Source: Saccopteryx bilineata (lineage: Eukaryota > Chordata > Mammalia > Chiroptera > Emballonuridae). From it: 64,000 nt of DNA. Of the stretch, positions 36,420 to 49,626 are shown piece after piece. Both the position numbers and the translations under genes were made by a program. Each line of letters opens with the position of its first letter. Within the stretch, counting starts at the first letter, position 1. Under the pieces are notes generated by a model. The model was not told the DNA's origin and made no database searches. It was given only the letters and a program-made list of their open reading frames with translations. The DNA lies in assembly GCF_036850765.1 (NCBI RefSeq), contig NC_089492.1, positions 199,546,276-199,610,275 on the forward strand, in the 5' to 3' direction.

Positions 36420-36595
36420 ATTGAATAAAATCTGTATTTTTACAATATTAATGTTTCAGTTCTCATAATTAAACTGTTTATGGAAGATATTAATGGGGAA
36501 TCTAGGTGAAGGGTAGGTATATGGACACTCTTTATTTACCTTCGCCACTCTTTCATAAGTCTAAAATTATTTCAAAATAGTTAGTGAGAAAAAAG
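36420..36595 (+). repeat. Old L1 3' UTR fragment
   Basis: The ending 'aagtctaaaattatttcaaa' is typical of old L1 3' ends in sense orientation. Sequence to both sides (35632-36419 and 36596-37569) shows nothing that I recognise. Confidence 0.5.
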
Positions 36596-37569
36596 AATTG
36601 AGGACCGTTTTCTAAACCTGCTAGAAGTTCAAGTAAATCATGGCCAAGCAGCTCTTCCCTTTGCCACCTGAAAAGATTTAAAGGGCATGGGTCTTCTGTC
36701 TAAAACAGGCCTCAAAGAGCAAGGGAAGTGGTTTGGAAAGGTAGTCAGAACTGAACTTTTGCTCATACTGTTTCCAATTAGCTCTAGGAACTTCACTAAA
36801 AAGAAGGTGCCCCTCCTCAAGTTCACCACTATCAACTCTAACTAAACCAACCCCAGAGCCTGCACTTGTCTTTCTTGTCACTGGTTTGCTAGTCTCTGGA
36901 TAGGACTGGGGTCAGGACAGATTCCCTATGAAAAGCCACATCCTCTTCCTGCTCATACCTGCTGTGCCCCAAGTCAGGATTTTACCAGAAGATTCATTGT
37001 TACACTTTTTAATTCACTGTTTTCAACAGTTTTTTAGTACTGTATGCAAAGTGACATGCTGGTCAGAAACAAGAGCTACTCTAGAATGAATCAGTCAAGG
37101 CAGAAGTACCATGTCTTGGATCCCTAACTGCTTGGCAAGATTCGAGTTCTCATTCTGATTTCTTTCCCATCGTCCCCTGACAACAGGCACTTCCCCATGA
37201 CTCAGAACTGCTTGTCCCTCAGTGAACTCATTGTCTGCATGCATGCCTGTCCAGTTAGCCTCTTTCTTCTTGCCTCCAAGTGCTTTGTGATGTCTCCTCT
37301 ACTGATGAGATTTAACATTTTTGAACTTCAAAGGCAAACTTCTCACCCCCAGATCTGTTTCCGCTCCTCTCTTCTTCATTTTCCTTTGTGATCTTCCTTC
37401 AAAGATTCCCCAGACTTACCTTGAAATGTTCTTTAATTTGTTGGTCATCCTCATTTCCCATCTCCTCCTCCCCTGGCCAGTCATCTGCCTGCCCTTCTTG
37501 GCCTCACAGGTTTTGTTGGGTTCTCCCCACTCTTCATTACCTCTTTAGCCTGACCTGAGGGGAATGACA

Positions 37570-37990
37570 TTATAAAAGCAAGTCTAACTATTCTATCAAT
37601 GAAAATTTTGGTGACTTAGCACAATAAAAGTTTACTTTATGCTCACATAAGAATCCAATGTAATTTTCTAGAAGGTGACCCTTTGTGATGCTCTCCTCCC
37701 GCAGATGACTGCTTCGAACATCTGTGATTCTGCCTCTGGCTTCTTGTCTAGCTCACTGGGGTGCTTTCCACACAGGCATCAGATGGAAATGGGCAGTGTA
37801 GGGGCTCACACACTAAGCCTTCGACGGGCCAGGCTGGGAAAGAGTGTGTATCAGTTCTGTTCACATTTCGCTGGCCAGGACTCAGTCTCCCAGCCCCTCT
37901 TCACTGCACCAAAGGCTAGCAAATGGGGTTGGGCCAGCTGTCCTGGAGAGAAGAGAAAGCAGGTCTGGTGAACCACGTGTTCCTGTATAT
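37570..37990. repeat. Ancient interspersed repeat, family not resolved
   Basis: Segments such as 'agcacaataaaagtttactt' and 'ctggccaggactcagtctcc' resemble an ancient repeat of placental genomes that I cannot name with confidence. A 98-residue frame inside is not protein-like. The 38000-38880 stretch that follows is CT-rich and shows no gene. Confidence 0.4.
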
Positions 37991-38879
37991 CACACACTTG
38001 TGGGCTCTGAACCCAACCACTGATGTCGTTTTGGAAACAAACTGTACTCTTTTCTCCTTATATTTCCAGGCTTAGTTCGTTTCCCCTCTTGGAAGGATAC
38101 AGGACAAATAGATTTCCACGGATCACTGTCACTTTCCCTTTCTCACCTTCTGCCATCTAAATGTCCCTAAAAACCCACGAGAATGTGGTTGGAGTGATCG
38201 TGCCCTTAATCAAAAGCCATTCCTCTCTGTAGCCCTGTCTTCATGCATGTACTCTGGATCCTCCTTCTCTCAGGCTGACCACTGGTAAGGTTTTGCTGTC
38301 TTTAACCCCAGTGTGCCACATGACCCTGTTTCCACACAACCTTCTGATACCTCTGTAAATAGTTCCTTTATTAAGCCATCACTGAATTATCCTAGTTTGT
38401 GACCACCTTTCTGATTCCTGGTAGGGTGCTTTCTGATACTCCTTGGATCTTTGCATAAACAGCTGGGTGCTAAGGTCCTGCCTAGCTCCTGACCCACCCC
38501 CTGATGGCTGTGTCATCCTCACCTCGTCTTCAGGCCATGTGCTCTACTTTCATCTGCTTTATTTTAAGACAACCTTTCACACATGATTCCCCTTGAACCT
38601 CTAACCTTTACCTAAAAATTACCTTCACCTTTCTTCTTTACTTCTTGTGTACTCTGAAGATGTGTTATCTCCTGTCTTATCTGGACCACCCTTGTTACTG
38701 TGCCCTCGAGTCCAGACTCTCACGCCATTCCCCAGACCTTGCTCTGGCATCTGTTCTCACCTGAGGCTTGACAGTCCTTTGTCATGAACCACAACAGGAA
38801 GTTCAGCATCCCCAGCCCAATACACTCAGTAGAAAGCCAGGAACCTCCACTCCCTATGACATCCAGAGTGTTTTCTGGC

Positions 38880-40060
38880 CACAACCGCTAACGGAAAGAT
38901 AATGTAGACAATCCCCTAGAAACCTGAGAATTAAACAACATACTTCTCAATATCCCATGGGTCAAAAGAGAAATCACAAGGTAACTTAGAAAAGCGAATG
39001 GAAATACAATAGTATATCAAAACCTGTGAAACACATGTAAAAGCAGGGTTTCGCAGGAACTGAATAGCATTAGGTGCTAGTATAATAAAACAGGAAAGGT
39101 CTCAAACTGGCACTCTAAGCTTCTGCCTTAATCCAGAGCAAACACAAGGAGGAAATACTAGGAGAGCAGAAATGAACAAACAAAACAAGCAATAGGAAAA
39201 ATAATAACATTGATAAGTCTCTAACCAGTGTGATAGAGGAAAAAGATACAAATGACCAATGTCAGGGACAAAAGAGGGGATATTACTCCTGATTTTATAG
39301 ACATTTAAAAGATAAGGGAATATTATAAACAACTTTATTGCCAATCAACTTGATACCATGGATAATATGGACAAATTCCTTGAGAAACCATAAAAACTCA
39401 TTCAAGAAGAACAAGATAACTTAAATAGTTCTATATCTATGAATGAAATTGAGTGCAGGCCTGACTTGTGGTGGTGCAGTGGATAAAGTGTCAACCTAGA
39501 ATGCTGAGGTCGCCGGTTCGAAACCTTGGGCTTTCCTGGTCAAGGCACTTACGGGAGTTGATGCTTCCTGCTTCTTCCTTCTCTCTCCTCTCCCTCCTCT
39601 CTAAAATGAATAAATAAAATCTTTAAAAAAAAAAAAAGAATATGAGTTCATAGTGTAAAACCCTGCCATGTAAAGAAAACTTTAGGCCTCAATGCCTTCA
39701 CTGGTAAATTCTACTAAACATTTAAAGAATAACTAAATTCTTATAGCATATTTAGCTCTTTCAGAACATAGAACATTTCTCAATTCATTTTATAATTCCT
39801 GCATCATCCTGATACCAGAACCAGGCAAAAACATTTCAAGAAAGAAAACTGCTGGCCAGTATTCTTCATGAACATTGACCCTGAAGTCTTTCACACAGTG
39901 TTGGCAACCCAAACCTAGCAATATATACAAAGAATAAAATATCTTTTCATCTGTACTTTATACCAGAAATGAAAGGTTAGTTCGACATTTAAAAAGTAAT
40001 CAGTCACTAATTTTGTCAAAAGACCAAAAAGAAAAAGAAAAAAAAAGAAAAGGTATGATC
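38880..40060 (+). repeat. Old L1 ORF2 segment, with SINE
   Basis: Sense L1 ORF2 phrases in order: 'catgggtcaaaagagaaatc', 'cagggacaaaagaggggata', 'tggacaaattccttgagaaa', 'gtaaattctactaaacattt', 'caggcaaaaacatttcaaga'. It is diverged and full of stops. A SINE interrupts it at 39459-39639. Confidence 0.78.
39459..39639 (+). mobile_element. Bat tRNA-derived SINE, short type
   Basis: Head GCCTGACTTGTGGTGGTGCA, B-box GGTTCGAAACC, 'ttcctggtcaaggcacttac', a CT-rich segment, then a tail of AAATAAA repeats and A. Confidence 0.92.
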
Positions 40061-40084
40061 ATTTCAAAAGATGCTGAAAAAGTA

Positions 40085-41550
40085 CTCTGGATTTGGAGTC
40101 TACCTCAGTTCAAGTGCTGTCTCTACGGTTTACGAGTTGTGTGGCCTTTGCCAAGTGACAGCTGTCTTTGAGAAGCTCTATCCTTATCATAGACTGGGTA
40201 GAAGAATCCTACTGTCATACTGCTGGGTGACGATGAGAGAGAAGACATCTGTCAAGTTCTCCAGAGTTGTACTTGGCCCACATGCCTCCCTCCTTCCTAA
40301 AGGACTGAAGGGTTAGTGGTAAGGTTATTACATGAGAACCCAAAGAAGGGCCAGTAGGTGCCTCCTGGTGTTCCCCACCTGCTGAACCCTGTGAGACTGA
40401 GCTCTGGAGGGAAGTAGCAGCAGTATTCTCAGTTGGCCAGTAGGGAGTTGCCTTGCTCCTGGGGCAGGGTGGGGGGTGTCCAGAGCAGGCATCATGGGCG
40501 AGGTCTCTGCTCACGGGCTTGGTGGACAGAGTGAGCCGTGCCGGAGGTGCTGCCTCAGCCATTTCAAACTTTTGTCCAGTGGTTGAACTTAAACCAGTGA
40601 GGCAGGGGAGCCGTCAGAGGTTTCTGAGTGGAGTAGTGGCATGACCACAGAAGCATTTGGAGCTGTTGTTGGAAATATGAATTATACATTTGTTGGTTGT
40701 AACTCTGATGATAGATTGGGGTGGTGAGGACCCTGAATTCACCAGGGAATGCTACTCCCAGGAAAATGCATCCTTGCATAAGGAGCAGTCCCAGGTCCTT
40801 GTGATCTGGCCGGGACCACAAATGGCCTTAACCTCAGGTAGATGCTAAGGCATCCTGCTCTGCATTTCCTTGCAAAGCTTGACTGGCTGTCCAAGAAAAG
40901 GAGCCTCCCTTTAGTCATACATGGGGGAGCAGGGTGTGGAGAAAAGCATCTCTGAGTCCTTCTTTGCGGACCATCACTTGGAGAAAGGAGGAATGTGGCA
41001 TGGATACATGTAGAGGGGACACCCATAGGGGGTGCTCAGCACCCATTTCGGTGGTGATATTGCTGTCCTGGCCCCTCTCTTTCCTCAGAGTCCTTTATCC
41101 TAGCTCTCTCTTCAAGGTGAAGGAGTATAAGGGCAAGGGGAAAGCTTGGGTCATCCCACTAGAGAGAAATCTTGGAGAGAAATCTGAGATGTGGCCTGGA
41201 GCATTTGTGCATTTGTCAAAGCTGACCTTAAGTGACACTGATTTTTTCTCTCTGATAGGTGCTGGGAGTCTCTGAGGAAACTGACCCAAAGACAAATATC
41301 CTTGACTACCTCAAGGTTCATAGCAGGCCTCAGAGAGTTACTGACCAGGTTGGGTTAATAAGATATTTATTTACAGAGCATGTTGTGTGATGTCTGGCAC
41401 TTAATAAATGTCTTATTAATTCTAGCTGTTTTCATCTTTAATTACTTCTTACAAAAGAAAAAAAGGGGGGCACAGGCCAAGGGGCTGAGTATAATAGTAG
41501 GTAACATTACAGCACTTAATATAGACTGGACACTATAAGGAAGGGCCTAC
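40085..41550 (+). other. Intergenic, possible MIR at left, no gene seen
   Basis: The sequence at about 40085-40200 ('ctctggatttggagtctacc', 'ttcaagtgctgtctctacgg', 'gttgtgtggcctttgccaag') follows the sense MIR consensus. The rest (to 41550) is of mixed composition with several 60-115 residue frames on both strands. None resembles a known protein. Confidence 0.5.
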
Positions 41551-41904
41551 ATTTTATTTATTTATTTATTTGTTTATTTAGTGAGAGGGGAGGAAATAGA
41601 GAGACAGACCCCCACATGTGCCTCTACTGGGATCTACCCGTCAATCCCTGTCTGGAGCTGATGCTCAAATCAACTCTGCTATTCTCAGCAGCCACTGAGA
41701 CCAGTTGAGCCTGCTATTCTCAGGGGCCAACTCTTGGACCAGTTGAGCCACTGGCTATGATAAGGGAAGAGAGAAAAAGATAGGGGAGAGGGAGGAGAAG
41801 AAAAGCAGATGGTCACTTCTCTTGTGTGCCCTGACCAGGGATTGAACCCAGGATGACTATACACTGGGCTGACACTCTTATCCACTGAGCCAACTGGCCA
41901 AGGT
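41551..41904 (-). mobile_element. Bat tRNA-derived SINE, older long type
   Basis: On the minus strand: head CCTTGGCCAGTTGGCTCAGT, 'gggttcaatccctggtcagg', CT-rich middle, repeated 'gagaatagcaggctcaactg' and 'gctgagaatagcagagttga' segments, and a tail of AAATAAATAAAT. It is inserted in the MIR whose remainder is at 41905-41963 and beyond the L1. Confidence 0.86.
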
Positions 41905-42304
41905 CAGGCAGGTTCTACTTTAACCCCCATTTTACATTGAGTAAACTGAGGCATGGAAAATTTTTTTTTAAAATATATCTTTTTATTTCATTTTTGTTTT
42001 TCTACATATTATCTTTCTATAAATTTTGTTTTATTTTATTTTTTTTTCAAATTATTATTATTTTTTTTTAATTTTATTTTTTTAATGGGGCAACATCAAT
42101 AAATCAGGATACATATATTCAAAGATAACAAGTCCAGGTTATCTTGTCTTTCAATTTGTTGCATACCCGTCACCCAAAGTCAGATTGTCCTCTGTCACCT
42201 TCTATCTAGTTTTCTCTGTGCCCCTCCCCCTTCCCCTTTCCCTCTCCCTTTCCCCCCTCCCCCTGTAACCACCACACTCTTATCAATGTCTCTTAGTTTC
42301 ACTT

Positions 42305-45300
42305 TTATGTCCCACCTACGTATGGAATAATGCAGTTCCTGTTTTTTTCTGATTTACTTATTTCACTTCGTATAATGTTATCAAGATACCACCATTTTGC
42401 TGTAAATGATCCCATGTCATCATTTCTTATGGCTGAGTAGTATTCCATAGTGTATATGTGCCACATCTTCTTTATCCAGTCATCTATTGATGGGCTTTTT
42501 GGTTGTTTCCATGTCCTGGCCACTGTGAACAATGCTGCAATAAACATGGGGCTGCATGTGTCTTTACATATCAATGTTACTGAGTTTTTGGGGTATATAC
42601 CCAGTAGAGGGATTGCTGGGTCATAAGGTAGTTCTATTTTCAGTTTTTTGAGGAACCACCATACTTTCTTCCATAATGGTTGTACTACTTTACATTCCCA
42701 CCAACAGTGTATGAGGGTTCCTTTTTCTCCACAGCCTCTCCAACATTTGCTATTACCTGTCTTGTTAATAGCTAATCTAACAGGTGTGAGGTGGTACCTC
42801 ATTGCAATTTTGATTAGCATTTCTCTAATAACTAAAGAAGATGAGCATCTTTTCATATATCTGTTGGCCATTTGTACTTCCTCCTGGGAGAAGTGTCTGT
42901 TCATGTCCTCTTCCCATTTTTTTATTGGATTGTTTGTTTGTTTGTTTGTTGTTGAGTTTTATGAGTTCTTTGTCTATTTTGGATATTAGGCCCTTATCTG
43001 AGCTGTTGTTTGAAAATATCATTTCCCATTTAGTTGGCTTTCTGTTTATTTTGTTATCAGTTTCTCTTGCTGAGCAAAAACTTCTTAGTCTGATGTAGTC
43101 CCATTCATTAATTTTTGCCTTCACTTCTCTTGCCATTGGAGTCAAATTCATAAAATGCTCTTTAAAACCCAGGTCCATGAGTTTAGTACCTATGTCTTCT
43201 TCTATGTACTTTATTGTTTCAGGTCTTATGTTTAGATCTTTGATCCATTTTGAGCTAATTTTAGTACAGCGGGACAAACTGTAATCCAGTTTCATTCTTT
43301 TGCATGTGGCTTTCCAGTTTTCCTAGCACCACTTATTGAAGAGGCTTTCTTTTCTCCATTGTATGTTCTTGGCCCCTTTATCAAAAATTATTTGACTATA
43401 TATATGTGGTTTTATTTCTGGACTTTCTATTCTGTTCCATTGGTCTGAGTGTCTACTTTTCTGCCAATACCATGCTGTTTTGATTGTCGTGGCCCTATAA
43501 TATAGTTTGAAGTCAGGTATTGTAATGCCCCCAGCTTCATTCTTTTTCTTTAGGATTGCTTTGGCTATTTGGGTTTTTTTATAGTTCCATACAAATCTGA
43601 TGATTTTTTGCTCCATTTCTTTAAAAAATGTCATTGGAATTTTGATGGGAATTGCATTAAATTTGTATATTGCTTTGGGTAATATGGCCATCTTGATTAT
43701 ATTTATTCTTCCTAACCAAGAACAAGGAATATTCTTCCATCTCATTATATCTTTTTCGATTTCTCTTAACAATGGTTTATAGTTTTCGTTATATAAGTCC
43801 TTTACATTCTTTGTTATGTTTATTCCTAAGTATTTTATTTTTTTGTTGCAATTGTGAAGGGGATTATTCTTTTGAGTTCGTTCTCAGTTGTTTCATTGTT
43901 GGCATATAGAAAGGCTATTGACTTCTGTATGTTAATTTTGTATCCTGCGACCTTACTGTATTGACTTATTGTTTCTAGTAGTCTTTTTGTGGATTCTTTG
44001 GGGTTTTCGATGTATAGGATCATATCATCTGCAAAAAGTGATACCTTTACTTCTTCTTTTCCGATATGGATGCCTTTTATTTCTTTGTCTTGTCTGATTG
44101 CTCTGGCTAGAACCTCTAGTACCACATTAAATAAGAGTGGAGAGAGTGGACAACCCTGTCTTGTTCCTGATTTAAGGGGGAAAGCCTTCAGTTTAGTGCC
44201 ATTTAATATGATGTTAGCTGATGGTTTATCATATATGGCCTTTATCATGTTGAGATATTTTCCTTCTATACCCATTTTGTTGAGAGTCTTAAACATAAAA
44301 TTGTGTTGTATTTTATCAAAAGCCTTTTCTGCGTCTATTGATAAGATCATGTGGTTTTTGTTCTTTGTTTTGTTGATATGGTGTATTACGTTAACCGTTT
44401 TACGTATGTTGAACCATCCTTGAGATTCTGGGATGAATCCCACTTGATCATGATGTATTATTTTTTTAATATGTTGTTGTATTCGATTTGCTAGTATTTT
44501 GTTTAGTATTTTAGCATCTGTATTCATTAGAGATATTGGTCTGTAGTTTTCTTTTTTTGTGCCATCCTTGCCTGGTTTTGGTATGAGGATTATGTTGGCC
44601 TCATAAAATGTGTTTGGAAGTATTGCTTCTCCTTCAATTTTTTGGAAGACTTTGAGGAGAATAGGAACCAAGTCTTCTTTGAATGTTTGATAAAATTCGC
44701 TGGTATAGCCGTCTGGGCCTGGACTTTTATTTTTGGGGAGGTTTTTTAATGGTTTTTTCTATTTCTTCTCTACTAATAGGTGTGTTTAGGCTTTCTGCTT
44801 CTTCTTGACTCAGTCTAGGAAGGTTGTATTGTTCTAGGAATTTATCTATTTCTTCTAGCTTGTTGAATTTAGTAGCATATAGTTTTTCATAATATTCTAC
44901 AATAATTCTTTGTATATCTACAGTGTCCATGGTGATTTCTCCTCTTTCATTTTGGATTTTGTTTATATGAGTTCTTTCTCTTTTTTCCTTGGTAAATCTT
45001 GCCAAGGGTTTGTCAATTTTGTTGACTTTTCAAAGAACCAGCTCTTTGTTCTATTAATTTTTTCTATAGTTTTACTGTTCTCTATTTCATTTATTTCTGC
45101 TCTGATTTTTATTATCTCCTTTCTTCGGCTGGTTTTGGGTTTTCTTTGTTCTTCTTTTTCTAGTTCCTTAAAGTGTGAAGTTAAGTGGTTCACTTGGACT
45201 CTCTCTTGTTTGTTCATATATGCCTGAAGTGATATGAACTTCCCTCTTATCGCTGCTTTTGCTGCATCCCATAGATTCTGATATGTCGTATTGTCATTTT

Positions 45301-46132
45301 CATTAGTCTGTATGTATCTTTTGATCTCTGCACTTATTTCTTCTTTGACCCATTCATTTTTTAAAAGTATGTTGTTTAGTTTCCACATTTTTGTGGGATT
45401 TTTTTGCTCTTTTTTGCAGTTGAATTCTAGTTTCAAGGCTTTATGATCAGAAAATATGCTTGGTACAACTTCAATTTTTCTGAATTTGCTGATGTTGTTT
45501 TTGTGGCCCAACATATGGTCAATTCTTGAGAATGATCCATGTACACTGGAGAAAAATGTATACTCAGTCACTTTGGGATGAAATGTCCTGTAGATGTCTA
45601 TCATATCCAGGTGCTCTAGTGTTTTGTTTAAGGCCAATATATCTTTGTTGATTCTCTGTTTGGATGACCGACCTAGAGCCATCAGCGGTGTATTGAGGTC
45701 TCCAAGTATGATTGTATTTTTGTCAGTTTTTGTTTTAAGGTCAATAAGTAGCTGTCTTATATATTTTGGTGCTCCTTGGTTTGGTGCATATATATTAAGA
45801 ATTGTTATGTCTTCTTGATTCAGTGTCCCCTTAGCCATTATGAAATGGCCATTTTTGTCTCTGAGTACCTTTGTTGTCTTGTAGTCAGCATTATCAGATA
45901 TGAGTATTGCTACGCCTGCTTTTTTTTGGATGTTATTTGCTTGGAGTATTGTTTTCCAGCCTTTCACTTTGAATTTATTTTTATCCTTGTTACTTAGATG
46001 AGTTTCTTGTAGGCAGCATACAGTTGGATTTTCTTTTTTAATCCATTCTGCTACTCTGTGCCTTTTTATTGGTGAGTTTAATCCGTTTACATTTAGTGTA
46101 ATTATTGACACTTGTGAGTTCCCTATTGCCAT
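42305..46132 (-). pseudogene. L1 ORF2 (endonuclease and reverse transcriptase), broken
   Basis: From Met at 46132 ([20 protein letters not shown]) the first 389 codons are open and cover the AP-like endonuclease with LQETHL, GDLNTP and SDHKAL. The frame shifts near 45000, again near 44700, and near 43835. The reverse transcriptase motif FADDMILY is present in the 43835-44671 piece. A TAG at 43323-43325 replaces a tryptophan codon, and another shift lies near a (TTTG)n tract at about 42930. The last piece carries the cysteine motif [18 protein letters not shown] and ends at TAA 42305-42307. The breaks prevent a full protein. Confidence 0.9.
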
Positions 46133-46626
46133 TTTATAGATTGCTTTCTGTTAGTTTTGTGTCTTGTTTGATCCTTCTCTTTCTTTTTTCTATATTTTGT
46201 TTTTATTTCATTGTATTCCATACATCTTTCCTCTGTTGCTATCTTTTTTATCTCATGTGCTTCTGTGGTGGTTTTTTCAATGGTGGTTACCTTTACGTAA
46301 TGAAAAGGGTTCCTACCCTGTTCATTGTAGCGCACTATTTTGTGAGTACTTTTGCACTCCATCGTCCTTTGCTACTGTTAACCTCCATCCTCTCCCCCCT
46401 TTCTTTTTGTTGTTGTTACAGTTTAAATTTGGTTTTATTGTGTTCTTCTTGGAGCTTTTACTTGTGGCTTTTTTTTTTTTTTGTTCTTTGTATCTGATTG
46501 GAGAACCCCCTTTAGTAATTCCTGGAGTGGGGGTTTTCTGATGATAAATTCCCTCATCTTTTCTGTATCCGTGAATGTTTTTATTTCTCCTTCATATTTG
46601 AAGGATAGCTTTGATGGGTATAGTAT

Positions 46627-47451
46627 TCATGGCTGAAAGTTCCTCTCTTTCAGGACTTTAAATATTGGGGTCCACTCTCTTCTAGCTTGTAGAGTTTCTG
46701 CTGAGAAATCTAATGATAATCTAATGGGCCTTCCTTTATATGTTGTATTCTTCTTTTTCCTGGCTGCCTTGAGAATTTTTTCTTTGCCGTTGGTTTGTGC
46801 CAATTTCATTATGATGTGCCTTGGAGTAGGTTTGTTGGGGTTAAGAAAACTCGGAGTTCTGTTTGCTTCATGAATTTGAGGCTTTAGTTCTTTCCACAGG
46901 CTTGGGAAGTTCTCATCTATTATTTGTTTGAGTATGTTCTCCATTTCATTTTCTCTCTCTTCTCCCTCTGATATACCTATTATTCTCATGTTATTCTTTC
47001 TGATGGAGTCAGATAATTCTTGTAGGGCTATCGCATTTTTTTTCATTTTTGAGTCTCTTTCTTCTCTCTGTTGTGCCTCAAGTTGCCTGTCTTCTACTTC
47101 ACTAATCCTCTCTTCTATCTGGCCTGTTATATTAGCTAAACTTGTTACCTCGTTTTTCAGCTCGTGAATTGAGTTTTTCATCTCTGTTTGATTTGTTTTT
47201 ATAGTTTCAATTTCCTTGGACATATATTCTTTGTGTTCATTGAGTTGTTTTCTGAGCTCCCTAAATTGCCTTTCTGTGTTTTCTTGTATATCTCGTAGGA
47301 TTTTTAGGATTTCTATCGTGAATTATTTGTCATTTAGCTCCAAGGTTTCCAATATATTAAATTTTTTCTCCATAGATTTTTCCTCATCTAGCTGTGTTAC
47401 CTCTCTTTCTTTTGTATCCATGATATTCGATTGTCTCTTCCTTAATGGCAT
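46627..47451 (-). pseudogene. L1 ORF1 with a single nonsense codon
   Basis: The ORF would encode 274 residues from ATG at 47451 (MPLRKRQSNIMDTKE) to the stop at 46627. It has a long coiled-coil region rich in Glu and Lys, then the RNA-recognition and C-terminal domains (HIIMKLAQTNGKEKILKAAR, FSAETLQARREWTPIFKVL). This is the RNA-binding chaperone that coats L1 RNA. A TAA at 47323-47325 is the only in-frame break, at codon 43, apparently from GAA to TAA. Downstream, 198 codons remain open from an internal Met at 47223. It is shorter than human ORF1p (338 residues), mainly in the N-terminal part. Confidence 0.88.
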
Positions 47452-48469
47452 CTGAGGGTGGTTTTGTTGATAGTATTAATGAGATTTAATAAAGAATAAA
47501 AAGTTAAAAAAATAAAAAATCAAAAAAAGTTGTTTTTTTAAAATTAATAATGAAATAAAGAAAAATAAAATAATAAAAAAATTTAAAAAAAATTTTAAAA
47601 AAGGAAATTATTTCCCCCCTCTTTTTTTCCTCTCCTCTCTTCTCCCCTCTTTCTTGAGGAAATCTTGTGGTGAACTGTGAATTATATTGTATTTAATAGA
47701 ACAAACAATGCCTGTAATGGAAGGCCTGAATTGGGGAAAAGTAATAAAGGGGCAAAAAAAATAAAAAATAAATAAATAAAATTAAAAAGGGGGGGTATGG
47801 ACCCACAAAAAGCAAATAATAAAAAAATTTGGATCAAGAATAAAATGATTTGCTTTTAGGTGTTGGTTGACTAAGAGTTATGATGAGAGGAATAAGAGGG
47901 AAACCGGAAAATGGGGGGACAAATTAAAAAATTACTATTGTATTTAGTGGAACAAGAGCTTGATAAAATGAAGAGCCAGGGATGGGAGCACTGCTAGTGA
48001 GTTAAAAAGGTGAAGTAAAAACCCCCCAAATGCCACAAACATAAGTTTGAGTCCCAGATAAGTTAATTTGTTCGTTATTGAGGTTTGAATGAGAGGAGAC
48101 GTAAAGGAGAAAGGAAGAAACTAATATAGAGGGAGAAAAGAAAGAGAGAGAGAGAGAAACCACTAAAGGAAGAAAAAAGAAAAAAGAGGAGAGAGAGAGG
48201 GAGAGAGAGTTAAGGGTTTTGGAGTACAACCCTCATAGAGAGAAAGGAAGAGGAAAGAAAAGATAATGGGAGATGTAACACTTATGGGTAATGTAGTTTA
48301 AGGAGAGGAGAGAATAAGACCGGTAGAGAGTTAAATGACCAAATTGGAGGAGGAAAAAAAAAATCAAGGATGAAGATAAGAGAAACAAACGAACAAATAT
48401 AATAAAATGGGATAGGTTATAAAGTCTGCAGATTATTTTTGATTTTGAGAGGTTATCTTCTTGCTTTTT

Positions 48470-49626
48470 CTTTTCTCTCCCTCTTCCTGGTCGGTGACTC
48501 TGTACCCCGGGTTCTGCCCCTTTGGCACGCTCAGGTAGAGGTTTGCAGTTGATAAGTCTCTATGGCAATGTCATGTATTGTGCTTTAGTCTCGTTGGCAG
48601 TCGAGGCTCATTAGCATTTATAGGCTCCGACAGTGAGAGAGTCCGTGTTCCTGGAGCCTTTCTCCTAGTCTTTCCTTCCTCAATTAGTAGCCTGATAATC
48701 CAGCTATGGGGTTGCTGCTGCCTCTGCCTGGATAGTAAGAGGCTCAAAGAGCTCGCCACTCCCCACTCTATTCCCACTCAGCACAGGGCTCTGGGTAAGG
48801 CTCAGTCAATCAGAGCTGCTAGCATAATCAGCCGGGGCTTCTGCCCACTCAAAGACCTCTGGCTCTGCCACTCTGTCCGGTAACATGGGCGGGCACCCAC
48901 TTCCGGGGCGCTTGGAGGAAACTCTCGTTCACTGTCTGCACACGCAGACCAGGATGTCAGACCGGAAGTCTCGCCCTCTGAGTGAAACCCCCCCAGCCGC
49001 TCTGAAAAGTTCTAGTGTTGGAATTGGCTCTCGATCCGTCCCCGTGTGCGGCTTTTTCAAGGCGCTGGGGTGGCCTGAGATTGCGCTTTAGGCCCACACA
49101 AAGGCCCCTGACTCTGCCCCTCTGTGGTACAACACGGGTGCACACTTCCGGGGCTTTGGAAGGAATCTCTCGCCCACTATCTGCGCACACCGACCAGGAG
49201 ATCGGGTAAAATGGCTGCCCCGCTTGTCTTTCTTTGTCTGGGTTTGGCGCGAGTGTTAGCTGTATTGCCCGGGTTGTCACAGGAACAGTTTTTCCTCGGC
49301 TTGTATCTCCGTGCCACAGCCTGGTTCGGCCATTTGTGCTGCGGCCTGGATCTATTCACCCCCTTTGCCCGCCTTAGTTTCTATATTCTCAGTTTCCAGT
49401 GAAAGCTGCCCTATTTAGGTTAGTGAGGAAGGCGGAGCATTTCTTACTCCCTATTTCCTTCAGGGTCTGGTTATATATTTAGCCAATTTTTCGCTCAATC
49501 ATACCTTTGGGTGTATTGCAAAACATCTGGAGGCTCCAAGGATAGGTTTTTCTGTTTCTGGTTGAAGATCTTGTTGAGTTTTGGGGGAGATTTATCAGTA
49601 TCGCTTCCTACCCTGCCATTACTCTG
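48470..49626 (-). promoter_or_regulatory. CpG-rich 5' UTR/promoter region of the full-length L1
   Basis: This end of the element is far richer in G, C and CpG than its surroundings, as L1 promoters are. A segment of about 115 bp occurs twice in direct orientation, 249 bp apart (about 48846-48960 and 49095-49205), sharing 'cacttccgggg', 'ggctctgcc/gactctgcc' and 'gaccagga'. Transcription would run toward lower coordinates. Between it and ORF1, 47460-48470 is AT-rich then GA-rich. Activity cannot be judged from sequence. Confidence 0.6.

Larger units (their letters stand above)
41964..49626 (-). mobile_element. Full-length LINE-1, inactivated
   Basis: Read on the minus strand the order is a 5' UTR of about 2.2 kb (49626-47452), ORF1 (47451-46627), a spacer of about 0.5 kb, ORF2 (46132-42305), a 3' UTR of about 0.2 kb and an A-rich tail (about 42085-41964). 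Target duplications flank it. Nothing large is missing, so it is structurally full-length. ORF1 has one nonsense codon and ORF2 has several frameshifts and one clear nonsense codon, so it cannot move by itself. Its tail matches the composite element at 4004-4940, which belongs to the same lineage. Confidence 0.93.
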
